Positions 26,570 to 34,619 of a stretch of DNA of 64,000 nt are shown here, piece by piece; position 1 is the first letter of the stretch; each line of letters begins with the position of its first letter. The DNA comes from Apteryx mantelli (lineage: Eukaryota > Chordata > Aves > Apterygiformes > Apterygidae): NCBI RefSeq assembly GCF_036417845.1, contig NC_089981.1:77479268-77543267 (forward strand). Reading direction: 5' to 3'. A model generated the notes under the pieces. The model had not been told where the DNA came from. It saw only the letters and a list, made by a program, of their open reading frames with translations, and did no database searches. The position numbers were made by a program, and so were the translations under genes.

Positions 26570-27380
26570 GCGGACGCGCACTGACTCACGGCTCATCTCG
26601 AGGTAGCGGGATCCCTAGCGCGACCCGAGGACACCGCGGTGGCAGCGTCCTCCTGCCGCCGCCGCCTCCCCCGGCCCAGGGTCGCCCACTGCTCACACCG
26701 TTCACCCGCGGGACCGCGCGGAGTCCTGCTCCGCGGGGCGGCAGAGCCCGGTCGCGGCCGAACTTCCCGACCGGCGCCGGCGGCCCCCCGCAGCCCGCGG
26801 GGCCCGGACGCAGCGGGGCCAGCGCGGCCCCGCCAGCGGCACCTTCCCGGCGGGGCGAGGCGAGGCGGCCCCCGAGGCGCCAGGGCCCCGGCCCGGCCGC
26901 CCGGCGAGCGGCGAGCGGCGGCGACGTCGAGCCGGCCGAGGCCGCGTGGCCGGCACGAGGCCCCGCCGCCCCCGCCGCGGCGGCCCCGCACAGCCGCTCC
27001 CTTGCGGCGCCCCGGGCGCTTCCGCGGCGGCCCGAGGCCCCCGAGGCGCGGGGACGCCGCGGGCGAAGGCTCCTCCGAGGGGGGCCCGGCAGGCCGCCGT
27101 GGCGCAGCGTCCCCGGCCCGCGCCGCCGCCCGCTTCCCCCTCGCGGAGGCGCCGGGGGCGGCGGGCGCCGGCACCGCGCCGCCGGGGGACGCCAGGGCCC
27201 CGCGGCCGCCCGCGGCAACCGCCACCAGCGCGCGGCGCCGCCGCCGCCGCTTCTCGGGCAACAGCTACCCCTAGCGGCGACAGGGGCCCCCGCCCGCGGG
27301 CCGCGCCGCGCCGCGCCGCCCCGCGCCCCTCCTCCGCCGCGGGGCAGCGCCCGCCGGCCCTCGCCCACCCGCCGGCCGCC

Positions 27381-27410
27381 CCCCGCCCCGCCCCGCCCCG
27401 CCCCGCCCCG
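27381..27410. repeat. (CCCCG)6 pentanucleotide tandem repeat
   Basis: Six perfect CCCCG units lie about 650 bp upstream of the DIO3 TATA box. Each unit junction reads as an Sp/KLF GC-box core. On the minus strand this is (CGGGG)n, which meets the four-G-run rule for a G-quadruplex. Confidence 0.9.
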
Positions 27411-27536
27411 CCCGGCCCGCGCGGCTCCCGGCCGGGGCTCCCCCTCCGCGGGGCCCGGGCGCCCGCGGGCGGGGGGGCGCGGCCCGGGGCGCCCCCCGTC
27501 CCGCGGCCGCCGCGGGTTCGAGCCCCGCGTCCCCCC

Positions 27537-27560
27537 GCGGCGGCGGCGGCGGCGGCGGCG
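27537..27560. repeat. (CGG)n trinucleotide repeat
   Basis: About eight CGG units lie inside the DIO3 CpG island, roughly 500 bp upstream of the expected transcription start. Repeats of this type can be unstable and often vary in length between individuals. Confidence 0.9.
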
Positions 27561-27939
27561 CGAGCGGGCACGGGGAGAGGAGCCGCGGGAAGGCGGCGGC
27601 GCGGGCGGGCGAGCGGCGCCGCGCTGCGCCGCGCCGGCGGCCCGGCCCTGTCACCTGCAGGCGCTGCCGGGACGGCGCCGCCTGGCACCGCCGCGGCTCC
27701 CGCGCGGCCGGGCCCTCGCCGCGCGCCCCCGCGCCCACGGGGGACGGGGACGGGGAGGGACGGGCTGCGCCTGTTGCATTGTCCCTGGCGGGGCTGTTTG
27801 TGAGCGCCCGCCGCTATCTGCGGCCGGGACCCCGGCTGTGCCCTATCGCGGGCGCTCTGCTGGGGCCTGATAGCGGCTGCGCCCTGCGGGAGCGCACGTC
27901 CCTCGCCGCTCCCGCCGGGGCTCTCTCCCCTTTTGTCTG

Positions 27940-28046
27940 TGTATTTTTAGGTCATTAGAGTGGAGGGGTAGGTAATCCCCAGGCTCAAGTTCCAGAGGGG
28001 CGGGTTCTGGCCGGAGGTGGAGTCACTTTTCATTTAAATCCCCGAC
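27940..28046 (+). promoter_or_regulatory. DIO3 proximal promoter (half-site, GC box, ATTTAAAT)
   Basis: This short, less GC-rich stretch between the CpG-dense island and the TATA box holds several sites. There is an AGGTCA nuclear-receptor half-site at 27949-27954, a GC box (GGGGCGGG) at 27997-28004, a GAGTCAC AP-1-like site near 28020 and ATTTAAAT at 28032. A reverse-strand ACGTG (hypoxia-response core) lies a little further up at 27895-27899. DIO3 is known to respond to T3 and to hypoxia, but matches this short prove nothing by themselves. Confidence 0.5.
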
Positions 28047-28053
28047 TATAAAA
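28047..28053 (+). promoter_or_regulatory. TATA box of DIO3 (TATAAAA)
   Basis: TATAAAA lies 106 bp before the DIO3 ATG. By usual spacing transcription would start near 28077, giving a 5' UTR of about 80 nt. The TATA box overlaps an ATG (28053) in another frame, which should lie upstream of the cap site and not be translated. An ATTTAAAT palindrome sits at 28032-28039 just upstream. Mammalian Dio3 promoters also have a TATA box close to the coding region. Confidence 0.85.
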
Positions 28054-28158
28054 TGGGCTTAAAGAGAAGCGGGATCTCAGCCGCGCTGCACGGACCCCGG
28101 CAAGCAGGGTGCGCGGGGGCCCCCCGGCAGCCCGCGCCCGGCAGCGCAAGCCGCGGCG

Positions 28159-28983
28159 ATGCTCCACTCCCTCGGCGTTCACACCTTGCAGCTGCTCACC
28201 CAGGCGGCCGCCTGCATCCTCCTCTTCCCCCGCTTCCTGCTCACGGCCGTGATGCTCTGGCTCCTGGATTTTCTGTGCATTAGGAAGAAGATGCTGACGA
28301 TGCCCACGGCGGAGGAGGCGGCCAGCGCCGGCGAGGGGCCGCCCCCCGACGACCCCCCGGTCTGCGTGTCCGACTCCAATCGCATGTTCACGCTGGAGTC
28401 GCTGAAAGCCGTGTGGCACGGGCAGAAGCTGGACTTCTTCAAGTCGGCGCACGTGGGCTCCTTAGCCCCCAACCCCGAAGTGATCCAGCTGGACGGGCAG
28501 AAGCGCCTCCGCATCCTCGACTTCGCCCGCGGGAAGAGACCGCTCATCCTCAACTTCGGCAGCTGCACCTGACCCCCGTTCATGGCTCGCCTGAGGTCCT
28601 TCCAGCGCCTGGCCGCGCACTTCGTGGACATTGCTGACTTCCTGCTGGTGTACATCGAAGAAGCACACCCCTCCGACGGCTGGGTCAGCTCGGACGCAGC
28701 CTACAAGATCCCTAAGCACCAGTGCCTCCAGGACAGGCTGCGGGCAGCTCAGCTGATGAGGGAAGGGGCGCCTGATTGCCCCCTGGCCGTGGACACCATG
28801 GACAATGCTTCCAGCGCCGCCTACGGTGCCTACTTCGAGAGGCTCTACATCATCCAGGAGGAGAAGGTGATGTACCAGGGAGGCAGAGGACCAGAGGGCT
28901 ACAAGATCTCCGAGCTGAGGAGCTGGCTAGACCAGTACAAAACCCGGCTCCAGAGCCCCAGCACGGTGGTCATCCAAGTGTAA
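28159..28983 (+). CDS. DIO3: Type 3 iodothyronine deiodinase (selenoprotein), complete single-exon CDS read through an in-frame TGA
   Basis: DIO3 is the membrane selenoenzyme that inactivates thyroid hormone by inner-ring deiodination (T4 to reverse T3, T3 to T2). The frame is 275 codons including the TAA stop at 28981, giving 274 residues; the classical mammalian form is about 278. Residues 9-41 form a hydrophobic N-terminal anchor followed by a basic IRKK. A variable acidic/proline linker (PPDDPP near 62-67) leads to the conserved CVSDSN...[11 protein letters not shown] block. The thioredoxin-fold active site NFGSCT-Sec-PPFMAR has Sec at 138, followed by [11 protein letters not shown] (His170) and the conserved [10 protein letters not shown] and MYQGGRGP segments near the C-terminus. 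ATG 28159 is the first ATG downstream of the TATA box, with G at -3. The frame is open only back to a TAA at 28060 and has no earlier ATG, so the longer N-terminus annotated in human is not available here. The TGA is not a frameshift or decay, because family homology runs unbroken across it and a SECIS is present. Identification is from recognised family motifs; no alignment was run. Confidence 0.98.
28570..28572 (+). other. DIO3: UGA selenocysteine recoding codon of DIO3 (Sec138)
   Basis: An in-frame TGA lies in the context FGSCT-TGA-PPFMAR, the invariant deiodinase active site. The base after the codon is C, a context known to favour readthrough over termination. Coding homology continues for 136 further residues to a TAA at 28981. 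A conventional gene caller would split this gene here into a 137-residue and a 133-residue ORF, which is an artefact. Confidence 0.96.
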
Positions 28984-29550
28984 AAGGACCCGGCGAAAAG
29001 TGCAGGGGTGGAGAGGCGAGGGGAGGACGGGAGGAGAGGTGGAGAGGGAGAAGGCACTGCGAAGCGGATGGCAGGAGCTGTCTTCCCCCGGGGACACTCG
29101 AAGGAGGCTGCTGTGCGAGCTTTCGAGCAAGATGTGCCATAGTCCTTTCTCTATTCAAATCATGTTGATTTGCCAGCCACGCTCTGTCAATACTGTATTT
29201 CCATGTGCGTTTTGTAAATAACTTTTTTTTTTTTGGAGAAGCGTTTACTACTTTTTAAGGAGGCTCTCTTCCTACGGGATCTGTTCCCAGCTGTGTGTGT
29301 GCGCGGGTGTGTGTCTGAAAAGTTGTGTACAAGTGCTCCGTGCTGCCTAGCAAGCGCTAACTGGGATTTCTAGTATTTCTTTGTGATGACCGATTTTGAA
29401 ATGGGTTTCTCTAATGCCAGGAAATCGCGTCTGATGTTGTCAAGTACTAGAACTGCCAATAGCCAGAGCTGAACGGAATGTCCTATTTATGTGGGGGGGT
29501 TTTGTAAGACGTTCGTTCACTTTTTTTTTTTTTAATGAAATTTTTAAAAT
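28984..29550 (+). other. DIO3 3' untranslated region
   Basis: The first ~110 bases are purine-rich (AGG/GAG). They are followed by AT-rich sequence with a GT-rich patch (about 29293-29318), the SECIS, and two T runs (29222-29234 and 29520-29533). No ORF here resembles a protein. Confidence 0.8.
29380..29440 (+). promoter_or_regulatory. SECIS element in the DIO3 3' UTR
   Basis: This 3' UTR hairpin recruits SBP2 and the selenocysteine elongation machinery. The 5' core ATGA is at 29386-29389. Ten bases later comes the unpaired AA of the AAA at 29399-29401. The 3' core TGAT is at 29432-29435, so the tandem G.A pairs can form. The helix between them includes CGATTT (29391-29396) pairing with AAATCG (29422-29427). 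A short second stem, TGG 29402-29404 with CCA 29417-29419, suggests a form 2 SECIS. The 3' side of the lower helix has a few unpaired bases, so the fold is imperfect by eye. It lies about 400 nt after the stop codon, a normal distance. Confidence 0.85.
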
Positions 29551-29556
29551 AATAAA
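29551..29556 (+). terminator. Canonical polyadenylation signal AATAAA of DIO3
   Basis: AATAAA occurs about 570 nt after the stop codon and 115 nt after the SECIS. It follows a T-rich stretch (29520-29545) and precedes a pyrimidine-rich segment. Cleavage about 15-25 nt later would end the transcript near 29575, a transcript of about 1.5 kb. I saw no earlier AATAAA between the stop codon and this site. Confidence 0.85.
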
Positions 29557-29728
29557 GGTTGAGGAAATACACGTCTAACTTTGACTGCCTCTCTCTTTAA
29601 CTCACTCCAGAGCGTTACATTCACTTTCCCTTTTGCCTACCTTGTAATATCCGCTCCGCGGTGAGATGGGGAAGCCGAAACTGCCGGCGGGAGCGGATGC
29701 GCTGCGGGGGGCGGCGGGCGGCGAGTCG

Positions 29729-29742
29729 CTGCCGCTGCCGCT

Positions 29743-29781
<39 letters not shown>
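29729..29781. repeat. (GCC/GCT)n trinucleotide repeat
   Basis: GCTGCC units grade into about 14 uninterrupted GCC units. The homopolymeric Ala, Arg and Gly stretches in the overlapping ORFs come from this repeat and are not evidence of coding. Confidence 0.9.
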
Positions 29782-29783
<2 letters not shown>

Positions 29784-30811
29784 GGTCCCCCGCGGCGGGG
29801 CGCGGTGAACCTCCCGTCCCGGGGACCTGAAGCGACCTGGAAGAGAAGGAGGTGCCTGAGCACCCTCGGGGCAATCCCAGCCTCCGGGGGCTCCCGGCGC
29901 AGGGGTCCCGCCGCTGACCTCAGGGACGCGCTCGCCCCCCCGGGAGCGCAAAGCACCCTGCAAACCCCGCTGAAGCCCCCCAGAAACCTCCCGATACCTC
30001 CCGCCCTGCCCTTCACTACCTCCTCGTCCGTGGCAGCGCCGGGACGAGGAGCCCGGGCTGCTGGAGCCTCCGGTTCAGGGCTCGCCGGCTGAAGGGGAGC
30101 CCGGGAAGCCGCTCTCCGCAGCGGGGGGGCCAAGTCACGCCAGCAGCACCGGGCTGAACCTGCGGGAAAGCTGTGCGTAAGGGCATTATAACCCCTGTCT
30201 TGTCAAAGACAATTTTCCTCTGTCCCTGTAGCACCCCCGTCCCACAACATTCAAGATTAGGTTAAGACAGCCCCTGCAGTCGTTCCCGCCACTAATCTGC
30301 AATCAGAGATGTACCGGGCGGTATCAAAGACCGTGCCCAGTTAAACCAGTTCCTGGGTTTCCATCCCTCGCAGTAGTCTCTGCTCTCAGCAGCAGCTGCG
30401 GAAGTTCAGCGCCTCTGAAAATTAGGCCTCCTTGGCTGAGGTGTCAAAGCACCGGCTTAGGCGCCAGCTTCAGGCTTCCCGACCTCTCTGGCCACGGAGC
30501 CTAATTTATTGGCCTTTAAAGCCGTTTAGGGCTTCACCTTTCCGCTGTCGTGTGGCTGGGCCACTCGCCCGCCTCCCACTCGAGCACCCCCTGCACCGAT
30601 GCCCCGGGAGCCGTCGGGCAAGAAGAGCTCCAGCTCCCGCGGCTCTGCGGGAGCCGGGGACGGGCTCGCTTCCCCCAGCTGCGCGCAGAGCACCAGCCCG
30701 AGCCTCCTCCACGAAGGTCCCCTGGCGCCCCAGGGAAACACCCGCGGCGGGGCGGCTCCGAGGCACCGCAGACCCTCGCTCTGGGCAGGAGCCCGCCGAC
30801 CTGCAGCGACC

Positions 30812-30852
30812 CGGGACACGGCTCTGCCCACGCGGGACACGGCTCTGCCCAC
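30812..30852. repeat. 21-bp tandem duplication (two copies)
   Basis: CGGGACACGGCTCTGCCCAC occurs at 30812-30831 and again at 30833-30852, separated by one G. The copies are identical, pointing to a young local slippage event in the downstream GC-rich block. Confidence 0.9.
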
Positions 30853-33270
30853 TCGTGGACGCTGCAGTCTACAGAGAGAAATTCGTGTTACTGCCTGAGT
30901 ACTTTCCAGCGATGCTCTGTGTCTTCCGCCGCGATGCATCTGTACCTTAGCCTCACCTCCTCCTCCATAGCCCCAAACAGAACGAACTTTTTTTTTACAG
31001 GTATATATATGTGTTTTTCCCTGCTCCTCGCTTTGCAAGCATGAGCCTTGCACAGTAAACCCGGTTGCCTCTTACATAAGGATGGAGACGCTCCGCTTCC
31101 TTTAAGCGTTGTTCCCGACATGGGAGCAACCGAGGTCTTTTTGGTTCATCCCAAAGGAGGGGAGAAGGGACGAGGTGAGCGCTCACATCAGAGCGCAGGG
31201 AAAGGGCACCCAGTGGAAGCGCTCGCCGCCCGTCCGCGGCGGGGAGGGCAGGCAGGGCAGGCAGGGCAGCCGCGGCTCCCGGGGCAGCACCTCACAGCCG
31301 CCCTGCTGTCCGCCGCCTTCAAGTGCGGACACGTCCCTGGGTCTGCGCAGCGCCTCTCCCAGCCTCACAGTTTTTTTTTTTTTTTTTTTAATACTAGATG
31401 CTAGCGAGGATACACGCAAACCTTCCCCGGAGGTTTCGCCCCGAGCCCGAGTATAAAGCTAGGACCGGACTCGGGAAAAGACCAGACATGAAAAATAAAC
31501 ATAAGGGAGCTCTTGCGAACCCGCACAGAGGGTCTTCTCCTAGCAAGGAGCCGTAAAGGGCTTTTCTAAGCAGCCTGCCGACCCCCGCACCCGGCAGGCG
31601 GCCGGGTTGCCCCCGGCGGCGCTCGGCGCACGGCGGGCGGGAGCGCGGCCCCCCGGGACGCCCCTCACCAGCCGCGGCGCAGGGCAGCCGCACCGGAGCC
31701 GAGTCGCTCCGCAGCACTAACATCGGCTCCCAGACACGTGTAAACGCCAGAGCCGACGTAAGGAGAACCGGAACCTACCTGGGTCCAAGCAGACGTCGGG
31801 GACGGCGAGCGCATCGCGTGGCTTTTCACACCCGTCCTCAAAGCTGCTGTCGAGGCGGTCGGGATTGCACGGGCTGCAAGGGCAGCCTCTGTCCAAGCGA
31901 TTGCTTTTCCCACAGTTTAGTTTTCCTTGTTTTACAATAAAGCCCTTCTTTGCTTTCTCACCTCGTTATCTCTTTTTCTTATCCGCTTTTGGCATGCGTT
32001 AGTTGTAATCCGAAGTTACGGGCAGCCCCCCCGGCCCGTCCTCTGGGACATTTCCCGGTTATATGGCAAGAAGGGGTCTCTGTCCTTATCAGGCTTCTAA
32101 TAGTTAAAAAAATAGTCTCGTCCTTACTTTCTGCAACTAGCAGATTTTGGTCAAAGGTTATCGAAGGCCAAAGGGTTTTTATTTATTTCTAAATAAGTCA
32201 GCTCTCTAAAGCTACATTCCTCCTTTATACAGAACACAGAGCTCTTATTTATCACTTTCTCTTTAATCAGCAGCAGAAGAAAAAATTGCTGTGAATGCCC
32301 GGAATCCCAGAAAGAGATCACACTTTTGCACAAATCAAAGTTATTTGCTCTTATTATATCCTCCACTTAAAATGAATCATAAGGCTCCATCCCACTGAGC
32401 TTTCTCAGGGATACTTGTTTAGCTCAGATTAGAACAATATGCTCTACATCTAAAACACTCTGTGTCAGAAGCCTTTCCAGTTCATAGTGTATTGAGAAAT
32501 GCCCTATCTTTAAAACGCATTTTTATTGCCTTTCCACCTCCCAAGTGCCTGACAAACAGAAGTCAAAAAGCAGCAAAGAGATTTATCAAACAGAAAGAGA
32601 TCTAAGTGGTGATTACGTGTTTTGTCAATAATTAATTGAATTATATCCTCAGCATAATCACATACAGTCCTCAAGCTGGGAGGGGAAGAGAAAGAAGGAA
32701 GTTGTGGTGTGGTCGGAGGGGGATCTCAGGACATGGTTCCAGTCATTAAAAATGTGATGTAACATTGCAATCTGGTGTATTCTGAGGCACAAATGGGGAA
32801 ATAAAATCGAATCCAACCACTAAAATATGATTTTCTTTATAGCAGACAGACAGCAAAAGCACTTGTTTTCATTGCTTTTCTTCATTAGTTGTTTTTATTA
32901 CTACTTTTTTTCTGAGGATTTAGAGGTGTTTTATGATGAACAGACCAATGGTCTTTCTTACTCATTTGATACACAAGGTATACATTGTATCTTTTACATT
33001 CTTCACCGTATACTAATTGACTATACTTGGTGTTCCTAATGTTTCAGATAAACTGGAAGAAGAAAGAAAAATCAGTGCAGCAAATTACCATGTATCAAAA
33101 TAAAAATCTAGAAATGACACATTCAAAGATTCATGTAAGCAAACTGTTACTCTGACACTAATTTTTTTATACTTCTTCCAGTCATAAGGGAGATCATCGT
33201 ATCATTATTAATTTATTATTTACTAAGAGCTGTTAGAGTGCTAATTTGGTACACAAATGCAAGAAAACAA

Positions 33271-33376
33271 AGGGCTTGATTCAATTTTCACACAAGTTTT
33301 GCACTGGTGTAACTTCAAGGACTCGGGTGTAGTCACTTCAGAACCACCTGGGTGTAATTATGATCAAAATCTGGGC
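33271..33376. repeat. Decayed palindromic repeat relic (GGTGTAA type)
   Basis: GGGCTTGATTCAATTTTCACACAAGTTTTGCACTGGTGTAACTTCAAGGAC, then GGGTGTAGTCACTTCAG and GGGTGTAATTATGATCAAAATCTGGG: the outer ends are a decayed inverted pair and the centre holds the 'tggtgtaactccattgacttcaatgg' block. Confidence 0.65.
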
Positions 33377-33675
33377 TATTGCACTTCCTTTGCTTTTGTG
33401 ATGGTTCAAAACCTCTATTTTTCTACAGCATGCTGTGGATAACAGCCAGATGTTTGAATATAGAGCTCAAAAATCATTCTCAAGTTCCTCCTTACTGACA
33501 CTGCCAGTGTCCTAAATCCAGTCAGAACTTAGTAATGCCAGCACAATCCCTCCCCATTCTGCATCTTCCCAGCACCGTGGGAGTTGTAACCCCCATAAAT
33601 ATACATCCCCTTTTATTTGCTCAGGAGATAATATCCTCTGCCTGGTGTCTTGAGCTTTAGAGCAGGTACTCCCCG

Positions 33676-33713
33676 GTGTCTTTTGGTTTTAAAAGTGTCT
33701 TTTTGGTTTTAAG
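33676..33713. repeat. 19-bp tandem duplication (two copies)
   Basis: GTGTCTTTTGGTTTTAAAA (33676-33694) is followed directly by GTGTCTTTTTGGTTTTAAG (33695-33713): local slippage with small differences. Confidence 0.85.
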
Positions 33714-34600
33714 TATCCAGCTGTCAAAAGGAATCTGGCACCTGCTTCCTTCTTTGCAAATTTCTCCTTTCAGACAATTTCTTGATGAAGCCTCTTGAAA
33801 AGGGGTTCATTTCTGACCTCCGTTTGATTGACTGCTCCATGTACTTCTTGTCTTTTTGGCCTTCCACCTGCTTCTTCAGAGATTTTGGAAGTGCTTTACA
33901 GCGGTAAATACACTAACAATCAACTGCCAAAAATATCTTAACTAGAACAGTAAGCATTATTCAGTATTTCCTGTGTGAAAATACCAAGATTAAAATCTAA
34001 TATATCAGCTAATGTGGTATATATAAGAATTCTTTTCAGTACAACACTTACTTATGCTTACAAAAGTAAAGATCCCACATTCTGGTCTACGGAGTTTCTG
34101 CACCCATTAAGCGTACAAGGTCAGGCCTGTCGTACACTTCTTTCTCTTTTCCAAGCTAATAGAGCATTCCTTATCTTTGTCTCATTTACTCCTTGAAATG
34201 GAATATTAAATGAAAACCCACTCTTGTAGACAATAAACATTTTCTTCCATTTCCTTGCAAGAAATATCCCATCTTGAAAGGACCTTTAGGACATGGCTAG
34301 AAAGGGTAAGTTCAGTAGTCCCATCTCCTAAGCATTGCTCTCCCAGTGCCCCGAATTACATTGACACAGAGGTGACCCCTGAATGTTCGGTAAAGACAAC
34401 ATCTAAGGAATGAAATTCTTACTGGAAACATTCAAGAATGAATTGGGCACACGGTCACTGGCAGAAGGAGATCCCATTATCTGTTACACAGTAATGGCAC
34501 TGTTATAATCTATAAAGTGACTGAAATTTTACTGAAGCCTCTAGCAATAATGGCACAGCCATTGCAAAGACCATGGCAAAGCCTTCTTACCTTTCATCTG

Positions 34601-34619
34601 TCCTCTCTCTCTCTCTCTT
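34601..34619. repeat. (TC)n microsatellite
   Basis: A short CT dinucleotide run inside gene-free sequence. Confidence 0.85.

Larger units (their letters stand above)
26570..28990. other. CpG island covering DIO3 promoter and coding exon
   Basis: Composition changes abruptly near 26570 from AT-rich to extremely GC- and CpG-rich DNA, and stays high through the DIO3 coding region. Many apparent ORFs on both strands from 26586 to 27803 consist of Pro/Arg/Ala/Gly runs, which is what stop-poor GC-rich DNA gives. None has a recognisable domain, so I treat them as spurious. The island contains the CCCCG and CGG repeats listed separately. In mammals the matching island is the start region of the antisense non-coding RNA DIO3OS; whether an equivalent exists here cannot be seen from sequence. 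Confidence 0.9.
29650..31860. other. Second GC/CpG-rich block just 3' of DIO3, no gene recognised
   Basis: Densest at about 29650-30140, 30540-30870 and 31200-31720, with an AT-richer gap around 30180-30300. Several ORFs of 80-175 codons exist on both strands but are Arg/Pro/Ala/Gly-rich and resemble no family I know. A TATAAAG is present at 31452. The block begins about 75 bp after the expected DIO3 transcript end. It could be a shore of the DIO3 island or the promoter of a non-coding transcript; the sequence alone does not decide. Confidence 0.6.

Noticed and set aside
26586-27803. Large ORFs on both strands in the CpG island (up to 328 codons)
   Set aside because: Several frames and both strands are open together, with Pro/Arg/Ala/Gly-rich translations. 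This is expected from stop-poor GC-rich DNA and includes simple repeats; no domain is visible.
28159-28572. A 137-residue protein ending at the TGA, with a separate downstream 133-residue protein at 28582-28983
   Set aside because: Both are halves of DIO3. The TGA is at the invariant selenocysteine site and a SECIS follows, so it is neither a stop nor a pseudogene mutation.
29602-30133. Minus-strand ORFs with poly-Gly, poly-Arg or poly-Ala runs, overlapping the GCC repeat
   Set aside because: The runs are one trinucleotide repeat read in three frames; no family resemblance.
30526-31053. 175-codon minus-strand ORF and 164-172-codon plus-strand ORFs downstream of DIO3
   Set aside because: Mutually overlapping frames in GC-rich DNA, partly repeated by a 21-bp duplication; no recognisable motif.
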